Assembly: GCA_018668195.1 (NCBI GenBank)
Contig: JABITU010000155.1
Coordinates: forward strand, 1 to 22,875
Origin: Tateyamaria sp.
Lineage (GTDB): Bacteria; Pseudomonadota; Alphaproteobacteria; Rhodobacterales; Rhodobacteraceae
Length of the DNA stretch: 22,875 bases
Direction of reading: 5' to 3'
Shown here: piece after piece, positions 15,827 through 22,875 of the stretch
How positions within the stretch are numbered: the first letter of the stretch is position 1
Layout: every line of letters starts with the position of its first letter
Position numbers and translations under genes: made by a program
Notes under the pieces: generated by a model
The model's database searches: none
What the model was told of the DNA's origin: nothing
The model's input: only the letters and a program-made list of their open reading frames with translations

Positions 15827-15908
15827 ATTTAACGCGCAAGTCGTAAAATATCTAAAGCTGCTTGAATTCAAATATTGCAAAGCGTTTGGGTGTTGCGCGA
15901 CATTCCAG

Positions 15909-16703
15909 TTATTCATCAGTCGCTATAAGCCTTGGAAACCAGTCTTCGCGCAGTTTTTGTCCCAGTTTCATATTATGGCCCGGAAATGGTGGGGATGTCA
16001 GCCCGGGTCGGTCAACATAACGCGCATCATCGCCAACCATCCGCACAGAAAACGCGCGTCTGCGGCTGTCGCTAGAATTTCCGCGTGCGCCATGAAGTGT
16101 TCGGAAATGAAAGGCGACGGCGTCACCCGGTTCCATTTCGAATTCAACGATCCGCATCCCTTCTGCCTCGGGGTTGGGAACAGGTATGTAATCGCCCTCA
16201 AAAAAGGCAGCTTCGGACACCCAGCGCGTCGGCACCACATCCTTGGGCCATAGGTGAGAGCCTGCAACGCAGCGCAAAGTTGCATCACGCACAGGATCGA
16301 GCGGTGACCAGAAGCTGATTGTTTGACGCCCCTGAACAAAATAATACGGATTGTCCTGATGCCACGGCGTCGCCATGGATGTCCCCGGTTCCTTGACCAA
16401 CACATGATCGTGAAACAGCTGCACAGCGTTCGACCCCATCAGATCGGCAGCGACTGCGGCAGCAGGCCCGTTGCGCAATACGCGATCAAACTCTGGAATG
16501 CGCTGCCAGTTGCAATAATCGTCAAAAAAAAGCCCGGTCTCGCCCGGTTTGTCATTGGTTGAAGCATAAGGGCCCGGCTCGGCCATGTTGCGGGCAACGC
16601 CTGCGCGCAGGTCCTCAACATGATCTGCAAAAAGGCCCCGGATCAGGGCCACACCGTCCGCTTGATATGTATCGATATCGTTCTGGCATAACAGCGGGTG
16701 CAT
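15909..16703 (-). CDS. phytanoyl-CoA dioxygenase (PhyH) family Fe(II)/2-oxoglutarate oxygenase
   Basis: The 264-residue protein has the PhyH-type double-stranded beta-helix. Iron ligands are His115 and Asp117 in TPWHQDNPYYF and His204 in FHFRTLHGARGN; Arg214-216 in SDSRRRAFSVR is placed to bind 2-oxoglutarate. GSHLWPKD and EMEPGDAVAFHF are also typical. Family members hydroxylate varied small molecules and lipids, so no substrate is assigned. The ATG lies eight bases after the irr stop, so the gene is very probably cotranscribed with irr and may share its iron control. Another 2-oxoglutarate oxygenase of a different type lies on the other side of irr. No clear ribosome binding site precedes the ATG. 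Confidence 0.9.
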   Translation of the reverse strand: MHPLLCQNDIDTYQADGVALIRGLFADHVEDLRAGVARNMAEPGPYASTNDKPGETGLFFDDYCNWQRIPEFDRVLRNGPAAAVAADLMGSNAVQLFHDHVLVKEPGTSMATPWHQDNPYYFVQGRQTISFWSPLDPVRDATLRCVAGSHLWPKDVVPTRWVSEAAFFEGDYIPVPNPEAEGMRIVEFEMEPGDAVAFHFRTLHGARGNSSDSRRRAFSVRMVGDDARYVDRPGLTSPPFPGHNMKLGQKLREDWFPRLIATDE

Positions 16704-16711
16704 GCCGGGTG

Positions 16712-17131
16712 TCAGCTTTTGCGCCGCAGGCGGATCACCACATCAACACTAGCAATCTCTGCCCCATCCGGGGCATCAGGCAGTTGAGCGATCACCAGCT
16801 GTTCTGACGGAGCATCCGTCAGCTTAGCATCGTCTTCCCAGTAGAAATGGGGGTGATCATGGGTGTTAGTGTCAAAATAGCTTTTTGACCCGTCCACTGT
16901 CACCTCTTGCATCAAGCCAACATCGCAAAAGGCACGAAGCGTATTGTAAACCGTGGCCAACGACACAGCGTCGCCCTTGTCTTTGGCTGCCTCAAATAGG
17001 CTCTCGGCGGTAACGTGCCGATGCTGGCCGTCCCCGATCAGCAAAGCAGCGAGGGTCACGCGCTGTCGAGTTGGCCGTAAACCTGCCCCTGCGAGCCATG
17101 TGCTTCCGACTTGATGCTGATCTTGTGTCAT
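16712..17131 (-). CDS. irr: Irr-type iron response transcriptional regulator (Fur family)
   Basis: Irr controls iron and heme genes in alphaproteobacteria, sensing heme status rather than free iron. The 139-residue protein has a Fur-type winged helix, with GLRPTRQRV at 17-25 and the recognition helix SLATVYNTLRAF at 57-68, then YFDTNTHDHPHFYWEDD, where His91, His93 and His95 form the HxHxH metal/heme site typical of Irr. No N-terminal heme regulatory GCPW motif and no CxxC zinc pairs are present. The gene sits next to fab genes, as in other Rhodobacterales. Its promoter overlaps a 17-bp palindrome. AGGAGG lies 21 bases before the ATG, too far for direct use; a four-codon GTG frame (17142-17128) with its stop overlapping the irr ATG lies between. 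Confidence 0.93.
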   Translation of the reverse strand: MTQDQHQVGSTWLAGAGLRPTRQRVTLAALLIGDGQHRHVTAESLFEAAKDKGDAVSLATVYNTLRAFCDVGLMQEVTVDGSKSYFDTNTHDHPHFYWEDDAKLTDAPSEQLVIAQLPDAPDGAEIASVDVVIRLRRKS

Positions 17132-17158
17132 AGATCTCTCACTTTTGGTTACCCTCCT

Positions 17159-17187
17159 TTATAAAGCCGAAATTTGCCAAATTTCAA
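17159..17187 (-). promoter_or_regulatory. candidate promoter of irr
   Basis: On the minus strand TTGAAA (17187-17182) is followed after exactly 17 bp by TTATAA (17164-17159). The start site would be near 17152, which would leave the AGGAGG at 17158-17153 outside the transcript, so either the start lies elsewhere or that AGGAGG is not used as a ribosome binding site. Confidence 0.5.
17169..17185. promoter_or_regulatory. perfect 17-bp palindrome inside the irr promoter
   Basis: GAAATTTGCCAAATTTC has perfect 7-bp arms around a 3-base centre and lies between and across the -35 and -10 boxes of the irr promoter, the classical place for a repressor. It does not match the Rhizobial Irr box (TTAGAA...TTCTAA) that I remember. 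The binding protein could be Irr itself or another iron regulator. Confidence 0.5.
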
Positions 17188-17206
17188 TTGCAAATAAATC
17201 GCAGCT

Positions 17207-17992
17207 TCAGCCGACACGTCCAAAAAAACCCATTTGTTCAGACGCGCTGAAACATGCGCCAGGCCTGTCATAATGGCTTAGCACAGCCACAATGCGCGAT
17301 CTTTGGCTGTTGACCTGCGACACGCGATGCGCCGTATTTCGGCCAAGAAAAACGTTCAAAGTGCCTGCGTCTTGTTGCAATTGCGTTGGTGACAACCGAC
17401 CTGCAAGCAGGTCGGCAACGCCAGCATGATTGGCATCTGTGTCGCTGCGCAAATCCTGCGCATACTCAAAGTCGCCACCGTCTTGCGCCGATTGCAGCAA
17501 CAAGGTCGTGGTAAAAATTGACCTGTCAAAATGCCAGTTCAGCGCCTCACCGGTGCGGTACTCCAACACGTTTATACCCGACAACGGATCGTCCATCACA
17601 TAGAGCGCAGACTGTTCCATAACGGCTGCAAGAAAATGCATAAAAGGCCGCCAGTTGTACAATCGATCAAGGGCAGTACCCAATAGTTGGTCATGACACA
17701 GGGTGTGATTGGCCGTCTCGACCTTAGCAAGGGCAGGATCATCCGGCGCCAGTCCGTCCATCTGATCCTGAAAATATATATTGTGCGACCGACGATGGTG
17801 GAACGACTCTGTCTCAAGCCGTGGGCAAACATGGTCGAGCATTTCAGCAATCGATTTGGGCCGCATGAACCCCGCCAGATTGAACAAGCCATGGTGCGCC
17901 AAGCCAGCCTTGGCATCGTCAACCATCTGCTGGTATGCTGTACTGCCCTTTTGATCCACCGGGTATCGGTCGAGGTCGAGAATATCTTTCAT
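17207..17992 (-). CDS. Fe(II)/2-oxoglutarate-dependent oxygenase-like protein
   Basis: The 261-residue protein is predicted to be an iron/2-oxoglutarate oxygenase: VLEYRTGEALNWHFDRS gives iron ligands His154 and Asp156, NTAHRVSQV gives His222, and Arg233 in QRSRIVAV can bind 2-oxoglutarate. The N-terminal 130 residues form a helical part with a conserved-looking HHRRSHNIYF segment that may make the substrate pocket. It is not a PhyH-type protein. I chose the ATG at 17992 (MKDILDLD) with AGGA seven bases upstream; a TTG at 18028 would add 12 residues. It is divergent from fabA and upstream of irr on the same strand, separated by the irr promoter. Substrate unknown; the retained Asp argues for hydroxylation rather than halogenation. 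Confidence 0.75.
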   Translation of the reverse strand: MKDILDLDRYPVDQKGSTAYQQMVDDAKAGLAHHGLFNLAGFMRPKSIAEMLDHVCPRLETESFHHRRSHNIYFQDQMDGLAPDDPALAKVETANHTLCHDQLLGTALDRLYNWRPFMHFLAAVMEQSALYVMDDPLSGINVLEYRTGEALNWHFDRSIFTTTLLLQSAQDGGDFEYAQDLRSDTDANHAGVADLLAGRLSPTQLQQDAGTLNVFLGRNTAHRVSQVNSQRSRIVAVLSHYDRPGACFSASEQMGFFGRVG

Positions 17993-18114
17993 CCGGCCAT
18001 CCTGCGCCCCATGGGCCTGCGCGCGCAACCATTTTTCGCAAATTCTGAACAGCAGAAGACACAGTTGGCCACACTTGCGCCTTCAAGCTCTGCAATGATA
18101 GATGGATTGAAAAG

Positions 18115-18132
18115 TGGCCAATCTGGCCAATC
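18115..18132 (+). repeat. tandem 9-bp direct repeat before fabA
   Basis: TGGCCAATC occurs twice in direct succession, ending 23 bases before the fabA start, and a TTGGCCAC, which is nearly its reverse complement, lies about 50 bases upstream. It could be a regulator site for the fab operon or the divergent oxygenase gene, or chance. Confidence 0.35.
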
Positions 18133-18155
18133 GAGCAATTGATCACGAGGGCCAA

Positions 18156-18665
18156 ATGTCGGACTATCCCAACAGTTTTGATAAAAACGCGCTGCTAAAG
18201 TGCGCGCGCGGAGAGTTATTTGGACCCGGCAACGCGCAACTGCCAGAACCCCCAATGCTTATGATGGATCGGATCACCGACATCTCTGGCGACGCAGGTC
18301 CCAATGGCAAAGGCCATGTCGTGGCCGAATTCGATATCACGCCCGACTTGTGGTTCTTTGACTGCCATTTTCCCGGCAACCCAATCATGCCCGGCTGTCT
18401 GGGCCTTGATGGCTTGTGGCAGCTTACGGGCTTCAACCTTGGTTGGCGCGGCTGGCAAGGGCGTGGGTATGCGTTGGGTGTTGGCGAAGTCAAACTGACG
18501 GGCATGGTGCGTCCCGATCGTGAGATGCTGACTTATTATGTCAACTTCACCAAAGCCATCCAAACACGGCGCCTGACCATGGGTGTGGCAGACGGTCGGG
18601 TAGAAGCCGACGGCGAAGTCATCTATCAGGTCAAAGATATGAAGGTCGCGCTGTCAGAAAACTGA
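18156..18665 (+). CDS. fabA: 3-hydroxydecanoyl-ACP dehydratase/isomerase
   Basis: FabA dehydrates 3-hydroxydecanoyl-ACP and isomerises trans-2- to cis-3-decenoyl-ACP, the branch point into unsaturated fatty acids. The 169-residue hot-dog-fold protein has the catalytic His71 in CHFPGNPIMPG and Asp85 in CLGLDGLWQL, with ALGVGEVKLTGMVRP after them. I chose the ATG at 18156 (MSDYPNSFDK), preceded by GAGG eight bases upstream; an in-frame GTG at 18114 lies in the tandem repeat. fabB follows 33 bases after the stop. The operon fabA-fabB-fabI next to irr is a conserved Rhodobacterales arrangement as I remember it. Confidence 0.97.
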   Translation: MSDYPNSFDKNALLKCARGELFGPGNAQLPEPPMLMMDRITDISGDAGPNGKGHVVAEFDITPDLWFFDCHFPGNPIMPGCLGLDGLWQLTGFNLGWRGWQGRGYALGVGEVKLTGMVRPDREMLTYYVNFTKAIQTRRLTMGVADGRVEADGEVIYQVKDMKVALSEN

Positions 18666-18698
18666 CCCGATCAAACTGAGCCAGAAAGGGCCATTAGC

Positions 18699-19928
18699 AT
18701 GCGTCGCGTTGTTGTAACCGGGTTGGGTGTAGTTTCGTCTATCGGTAATTCCGCGCCCGAGGTCATAACCTCGCTCAAGTCGGGCACATCGGGCATCGAG
18801 GCAAGCCCCGCAATGGCAGAGCACGGATTTCGCAGCCAGATTGCGGGCACGCTCAAAATCGATGTTACCGAACATGTCGAAAAACGTACGCTGCGCTTTA
18901 TGGGGCAAGGTGCAGCCTATGCCCATATCGCCATGACGCAGGCCATCGCCGATGCAGGCCTTGAAGACAGTGACGTGGTCAATCCGCGCACCGGTCTGGT
19001 TGCCGGATCCGGCGGGCCATCGACCTCGGCGATGCTGGCGGCACACCAAACGGTTCTGAAATCCGGTGCCACCAAGCGTATTGGTCCCTTTGCAGTGCCC
19101 AAATGCATGTCGTCCACGATCAGCGCCAACCTCGCCACCGGGTTTAAGATCAAAGGAATCAATTATTCGATCACCAGCGCCTGTTCGACGTCGCTGCATT
19201 GCATCGGCAACGCAGCCGAACAGATCATGCTGGGCAAACAGGACGTGATGTTTGCAGGCGGCGCAGAAGAGCTGGACTGGACACTGTCGTGCCTGTTCGA
19301 CGCGATGGGGGCCATGTCGTCAAAATACAACGATGCACCAACCACGGCGAGCCGCGCCTTTGACGCAGACCGTGATGGGTTTGTAATTTCTGGTGGCGGC
19401 GGGATCGTCGTGCTTGAAGAACTGGAACGTGCCCGTGCCCGCGGTGCGAAAATCTACGCCGAAGTCACCGGCTATGCCGCCACATCGGATGGCCACGACA
19501 TGGTGGCCCCGTCAGGTGAAGGCGGCGAGCGCGCCATGAGATTGGCATTGGACACGCTGCCTCGGGATCGTAGTATCAGCTATATCAATGCCCACGGAAC
19601 CTCGACCCCCGTCGGCGACATTGGCGAGATTGAGGCAGTTCGTCGCGTCTTTGGGCAAGGAACCACACCGCCCGTCAGCTCAACCAAATCAATGACGGGC
19701 CATGCACAGGGTGCAGCAGGTGCCCTCGAGGCGATCTTTAGTCTTCTGATGCTAGACAATGATTTTATTGCACCATCAATCAATGTCTCAACGCTAGATC
19801 CGGCATTGGCCCCAGAAGAAATCGCCACTTCTTTTCGAGCCGAGGCCGGGCTTGATTCTGTCATGACCAATTCATTTGGCTTTGGCGGTACAAACGGGTC
19901 GATGATCCTCTCCAGATTTCACGGGTAA
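18699..19928 (+). CDS. fabB: 3-oxoacyl-ACP synthase I
   Basis: FabB condenses malonyl-ACP with acyl-ACP and, with FabA, extends the cis-3-decenoyl intermediate towards palmitoleate and cis-vaccenate precursors. The 409-residue thiolase-fold protein has the nucleophile Cys162 in SITSACSTSLHCIG, His299 in INAHGTSTPVGD, and Lys330 and His335 in SSTKSMTGHAQGAAG, the complete Cys-His-His triad with lysine. The C-terminus SFGFGGTNGSMIL is typical of the family. Its location after fabA fits FabB rather than FabF. The ATG has AGAAAGGG about 8 bases upstream; fabI starts nine bases after the stop. Confidence 0.97.
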   Translation: MRRVVVTGLGVVSSIGNSAPEVITSLKSGTSGIEASPAMAEHGFRSQIAGTLKIDVTEHVEKRTLRFMGQGAAYAHIAMTQAIADAGLEDSDVVNPRTGLVAGSGGPSTSAMLAAHQTVLKSGATKRIGPFAVPKCMSSTISANLATGFKIKGINYSITSACSTSLHCIGNAAEQIMLGKQDVMFAGGAEELDWTLSCLFDAMGAMSSKYNDAPTTASRAFDADRDGFVISGGGGIVVLEELERARARGAKIYAEVTGYAATSDGHDMVAPSGEGGERAMRLALDTLPRDRSISYINAHGTSTPVGDIGEIEAVRRVFGQGTTPPVSSTKSMTGHAQGAAGALEAIFSLLMLDNDFIAPSINVSTLDPALAPEEIATSFRAEAGLDSVMTNSFGFGGTNGSMILSRFHG

Positions 19929-19937
19929 CAAGTTAAC

Positions 19938-20729
19938 ATGTCAGATTTGCTTAAAGGAAAACGTGGCCTTGTGATGGGTGTCGCGAATGAACGGTCGATT
20001 GCCTGGGGGATTGCCAAGGCTCTGGCAGAGGCCGGTGCGGAACTGGCTTTTACCTATCAAGGCGAGGCCTTTGGGAAACGGCTTGAACCTTTGGCCTCAA
20101 GCGTAGGCTCTGATTTTATGGTCGATGTGGATGTGACGGATGACGCGTCGCTCGATGCGGCGTTTGACGCACTTGGCGCACGTTGGCCCACAATCGATTT
20201 CGTCGTGCATGCCATCGCTTTTTCAGACAAGTCGGAACTAACAGGCCGGTTCCTGAACACCAGCCGTGAAAACTTCAAGGTTTCGCTGGATATCAGCGCC
20301 TATTCCTTTATCGAAGTGGCGCGCCGGGCACATCCTCTTATGATCGAGAACGGTGGCACACTTCTGACGCTTACCTATCAAGGATCCAACCGCGTGGCAC
20401 CGAATTACAATGTGATGGGCGTCGCCAAGGCAGCACTGGAATCTGCAACGCGCTATCTGGCCAATGATCTGGGCCCCGAAGGCATCCGCGTCAATGCAAT
20501 CTCTCCCGGCCCGATGAAAACGCTGGCCGGAGCTGCAATTGGCGGGGCACGCAAGACGTATAAGCATACCGATCAAAATGCACCGCTGCGTTCAAATGCA
20601 ACGCTCGAGGCCGTGGGCGGTACCGCCGTTTATCTTTGTTCGAATGCAGGGGCCTGCACCACCGGAGAGATCATCCGCGTCGACGGTGGGTTTCATGTTT
20701 TGGGCATGCCGCAGGCCGAACACCTGTGA
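19938..20729 (+). CDS. fabI: enoyl-ACP reductase (NADH), FabI type
   Basis: FabI reduces trans-2-enoyl-ACP, completing each elongation cycle, and is the target of triclosan and related inhibitors in many bacteria. The 263-residue short-chain dehydrogenase has the nucleotide-binding start GLVMGVANERSIAWGIA, the strand HAIAFSDK, and the FabI active site TYQGSNRVAPNYNVMGVAK, with Tyr147, Tyr157 and Lys164 spaced Y-x6-K as in E. coli FabI. The length matches FabI. Its ATG follows the fabB stop by nine bases with only a weak AAGTTAAC upstream, so translation is likely coupled to fabB. The gene ends the operon; downstream to the convergent FKBP gene I saw only a hairpin without a T-run. Confidence 0.97.
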   Translation: MSDLLKGKRGLVMGVANERSIAWGIAKALAEAGAELAFTYQGEAFGKRLEPLASSVGSDFMVDVDVTDDASLDAAFDALGARWPTIDFVVHAIAFSDKSELTGRFLNTSRENFKVSLDISAYSFIEVARRAHPLMIENGGTLLTLTYQGSNRVAPNYNVMGVAKAALESATRYLANDLGPEGIRVNAISPGPMKTLAGAAIGGARKTYKHTDQNAPLRSNATLEAVGGTAVYLCSNAGACTTGEIIRVDGGFHVLGMPQAEHL

Positions 20730-20835
20730 CAACTCTGCGCATACGAGCCTTTGACAAAGTTTTAGCGACAGATTGACGTGGCTTAAACCCGCACAACCTC
20801 CATAGCACCAACTTTGGGACGGCGGGCGGGGCGCA

Positions 20836-20851
20836 TTTGCCCTCGGGCAAA
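20836..20851. terminator. hairpin between fabI and the FKBP gene
   Basis: TTTGCC-CTCG-GGCAAA is a perfect 6-bp stem with a 4-base loop, between convergent genes and 17 bases from the FKBP stop. No T-run follows on either strand, so it is a weak terminator candidate. Confidence 0.3.
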
Positions 20852-20867
20852 CAGCGTCCGCGCGGCG

Positions 20868-21302
20868 TCACGCAGGATCGAACGACACAACCTCGAAATC
20901 AAACGTCAGGTCCTTTCCCGCCAATGCGTGATTGGCATCAAGTATTACCTCTTCTTCGCCAACATCGACAACGGTCACCAGCAACGGTTGTCCTTGTGGC
21001 GTCTGCATCTGTAACTGCAAACCAACCTCCAGCGGAATTTCTACAGGTATAGCATCGCTTGGCACAGCTTGCCGCATCGTCGGATTAATCGGGCCATAGG
21101 CCTGATCACAGGCGATTTTGACCAACTTCCTGTCGCCTGTTGTCATGCCTGGCAATACGACATCCAGCCCCAGAATGACTTGGCCGGACCCGACAACGAA
21201 CTCCAAAGGGTCCCGCCCTTCGGAACTGTCAAATACAGTCCCGTCCAGCAATGTGCCCGTGTAATGAATACGCACGGTGTCCCCGTCCTTGATCACTGCC
21301 AT
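20868..21302 (-). CDS. FKBP-type peptidyl-prolyl isomerase, SlyD-like
   Basis: The 144-residue protein follows the SlyD layout: an FKBP start VRIHYTGTLLDGTVFDSS, then EFVVGSGQVILGLDVVLPGM, an inserted flap (insert-in-flap) domain at about 70-125 with VPSDAIPVEIP, and the return segment NHALAGKDLTFDFEVVSF. It should speed proline isomerisation and chaperone folding in the cytoplasm. The histidine/cysteine-rich metal-binding tail of E. coli SlyD is absent, so nickel handling is not implied. I chose the ATG at 21302 (MAVIKDGDTV), with AAGGGAAGAG just upstream; the longer open frame to 21764 runs back across the divergent gene and is spurious. It is divergent from the haloacid dehalogenase. Confidence 0.93.
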   Translation of the reverse strand: MAVIKDGDTVRIHYTGTLLDGTVFDSSEGRDPLEFVVGSGQVILGLDVVLPGMTTGDRKLVKIACDQAYGPINPTMRQAVPSDAIPVEIPLEVGLQLQMQTPQGQPLLVTVVDVGEEEVILDANHALAGKDLTFDFEVVSFDPA

Positions 21303-21437
21303 GTCAACTCTTCCCTTTTCTTCCACCATAACGGGCGCATGTTTGCCCCATGCCTTCCTCATACGTTGACGTAAACCCCATGAGACCCCTTTTCGTTCCA
21401 CGGCCCTCGTGTCACTGTGTTTCAAACGGAGATAACC

Positions 21438-22124
21438 ATGCCCATCACCACCTGTATCTTTGATGCCTATGGCACCCTGTTTGACGTCGCCGCAGCCGCC
21501 CGCCAAGCCGCAGCTGAACCCGAGTTCCAAGCGCTCGAAACCAGTTGGCCTGCGTTGGCCGAACAATGGCGCCTGAAGCAGTTGCAATATACGTGGTTGC
21601 GCGCTGTGACTGGTGCACACACTGATTTTTGGCAAGTCACTCAGGACGGTCTTGATTGGGCCCTGGAAAAAACCGGGCATGCAGGCCAACCCGCTCTGCG
21701 CGAACGGCTGCTGGCGCTCTATTGGGAACTGCAAGCCTATCCCGAGGTGCCGGAAATGCTGCACCGGCTAAGGGCAGCAGGCCTCAATACCGCTATATTG
21801 TCCAACGGATCGCCCGCCATGCTGCAAGGCGCGGTCCGCTCTGCAGGAATCACAGAGTTTCTTGACGATAGCCTCTCAGTGGAAGCCGTTGGAATATTCA
21901 AGCCTGACCCGCGGGTTTACGCTCTGGTCGAGAAACGATTTGAGTGCCCGCGATCAGAAGTTCTTTTCGTGTCGTCCAATGGGTGGGATGCAGCGGGTGC
22001 AGCAGGCTACGGATTTGAAACAGTCTGGGTGAACCGAGCAAGCGAACCCATGGACCGCCTGCCATGGAAACCCCACACCATTTTGCCTGACCTGACAGGC
22101 ATTCCAGAGCGGGCAGGTGTCTGA
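21438..22124 (+). CDS. haloacid dehalogenase, type II (L-2-haloacid dehalogenase-like)
   Basis: The 228-residue HAD-superfamily protein has the nucleophile Asp9 in CIFDAYGTLFD, motif II Ser122 in LSNGSP, motif III Lys155 in GIFKPDPRVY, and the motif-IV segment VSSNGWDAAGA with Ser180, Asn181 and Asp184. WLRA after QYT and the motif-IV pattern are the marks of type II haloacid dehalogenases, which turn L-2-haloacids into D-2-hydroxyacids by an aspartyl ester; some members have other substrates. I chose the ATG at 21438, with CGGAGA seven bases upstream; a GTG seven codons earlier is less likely. Its TGA shares one base with the ATG of the next gene (TGATG), so they are translationally coupled. 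Confidence 0.92.
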   Translation: MPITTCIFDAYGTLFDVAAAARQAAAEPEFQALETSWPALAEQWRLKQLQYTWLRAVTGAHTDFWQVTQDGLDWALEKTGHAGQPALRERLLALYWELQAYPEVPEMLHRLRAAGLNTAILSNGSPAMLQGAVRSAGITEFLDDSLSVEAVGIFKPDPRVYALVEKRFECPRSEVLFVSSNGWDAAGAAGYGFETVWVNRASEPMDRLPWKPHTILPDLTGIPERAGV

Positions 22125-22875
22125 TGCCATATTTCAATTCATCAGACGGCTTGCGCTTGCATTACACAGACCAGGGCGAAGGATTGCCCATCCTATGCCT
22201 TGCTGGGCTCACACGCAGTACTTCGGATTTTGACTACGTGGCACCGCACCTGCCCCCCTGTCGCCTGATCCGCCTTGATTACCGCGGTCGTGGCCGTTCT
22301 GACTGGGATGCAAACTGGCAAAATTACGCTCTTCCCATTGAAATCGGCGACGTGCTTGCGTTGCTTGATCATCTATCCCTGGATGCTGTTGCGATCCTTG
22401 GCACCTCTCGCGGGGGGCTCAACGCAATGGGACTTGCTGCGACAGCTCCGGAACGGATGCTAGGCACGGCATTGAATGATGTCGGGCCGGAACTTGCTCC
22501 ACAAGGTCTGGCGACCATCATGACCTATCTCGGCCACCGCCCTGCGTCCCGCACCCACAATGAAGCAGCTGCAGCCCTTGCGCATGTCATGACAGGGTTC
22601 CACAACGTGCCTGCCGAAAGATGGATGCAAGAGGCTATGATCCATTTCCACAAGGTCGACGACGGGCTCAACATCACCTATGATCCCGATTTGCGGCGTG
22701 CCATCGAAACTGGTGGAGATGTGCCTGATCTATGGCCGTTTTTTGACGCTTTGGCAGGCAAACCTCTTTGCCTGATACGAGGGGCAAATTCAGAACTCCT
22801 GCGGATGGACACTGTCCAAAAGATGCGTGAGCGCAGACCAGACATGATTTTTGCAAATGTGCCGGACCGGGGCCA
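22124..22875 (+). CDS. alpha/beta hydrolase, partial (runs off the window end)
   Basis: The frame is open from the ATG to the end of the window, giving 250 residues. It begins YFNSSDGLRLHYTDQGEG and has an AGLTRS oxyanion loop, RLDYRGRGRSDW, and a nucleophile elbow GTSRGG with Ser95. The last residues, VPDRGH, would hold the catalytic histidine, so only a short C-terminal end is missing. This is the classical alpha/beta-hydrolase layout, with a lid of about 60 residues between the elbow and the last strands. The start overlaps the dehalogenase stop by one base, so the two are made together and may act on one pathway. The substrate is unknown. Confidence 0.9.
   Translation, partial: MPYFNSSDGLRLHYTDQGEGLPILCLAGLTRSTSDFDYVAPHLPPCRLIRLDYRGRGRSDWDANWQNYALPIEIGDVLALLDHLSLDAVAILGTSRGGLNAMGLAATAPERMLGTALNDVGPELAPQGLATIMTYLGHRPASRTHNEAAAALAHVMTGFHNVPAERWMQEAMIHFHKVDDGLNITYDPDLRRAIETGGDVPDLWPFFDALAGKPLCLIRGANSELLRMDTVQKMRERRPDMIFANVPDRG

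Noticed and set aside
15827..15908. Possible terminator between the convergent aldo/keto reductase and PhyH genes
   Set aside because: The inverted repeat CGCGCAA/TTGCGCG has a loop of about 50 bases and no T-run.
21303..21764. N-terminal extension of the FKBP protein
   Set aside because: It runs antisense through the haloacid dehalogenase gene; the internal ATG at 21302 has a good ribosome binding site and starts the FKBP domain exactly.

Overview
This window is a chromosomal housekeeping segment of an alphaproteobacterium, most likely of the Rhodobacterales (Roseobacter group). Three things point there: protein similarity from memory (TrpB, IhfB, FabA and MiaB all read like Roseobacter versions), an Irr-type Fur regulator beside a fabA-fabB-fabI operon, and a compact SAM/SAH-type riboswitch directly in front of metK, an arrangement described mainly from Rhodobacterales. 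No tRNA, rRNA, CRISPR array, IS element or prophage was found, and no stretch has clearly foreign base composition. Identifications come from reading motifs, not from database searches.

Layout. (1) 1-754, plus strand: the frameshifted 3' end of a serine beta-lactamase-like gene overlaps a small DUF2237 gene. (2) 815-3624, minus strand: ihfB, a LapA-domain membrane protein, trpF and, after a 288-bp gap, trpB. ihfB has its own promoter because a strong terminator follows rpsA. (3) 3916-5592, minus: rpsA. The 345-bp gap upstream of it holds a candidate promoter and a terminator-like hairpin in the rpsA leader. (4) 5938-11164, minus: phoH, ybeY, a CBS/CorC-type protein, lnt and metK, closely packed; the riboswitch fills the lnt-metK gap and its pseudoknot covers the metK ribosome binding site. 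(5) 11310-12227, minus: a secreted OmpA-domain protein and a small lipoprotein that share a 33-residue two-cysteine module. (6) 12417-13739, minus: miaB. (7) 13858-15826, plus: a glycosyltransferase-like protein and an aldo/keto reductase.

(8) 15909-17992, minus: two different Fe(II)/2-oxoglutarate oxygenases on either side of irr. irr has a promoter overlapped by a perfect 17-bp palindrome. (9) 18156-20729, plus: fabA-fabB-fabI, the complete set for making unsaturated fatty acids by the anaerobic route plus the final enoyl reduction step. (10) 20868-22875: a SlyD-like FKBP on the minus strand, then on the plus strand a haloacid dehalogenase and an alpha/beta hydrolase cut off by the window end.

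Most genes are ordinary core genes: translation and RNA maturation (rpsA, ybeY, phoH, miaB), SAM synthesis, lipoprotein maturation, tryptophan synthesis and fatty-acid synthesis. The less ordinary parts are the lipoprotein/OmpA pair with its shared module, the irr neighbourhood with two iron-dependent oxygenases and its palindromic promoter, and the rpsA leader.
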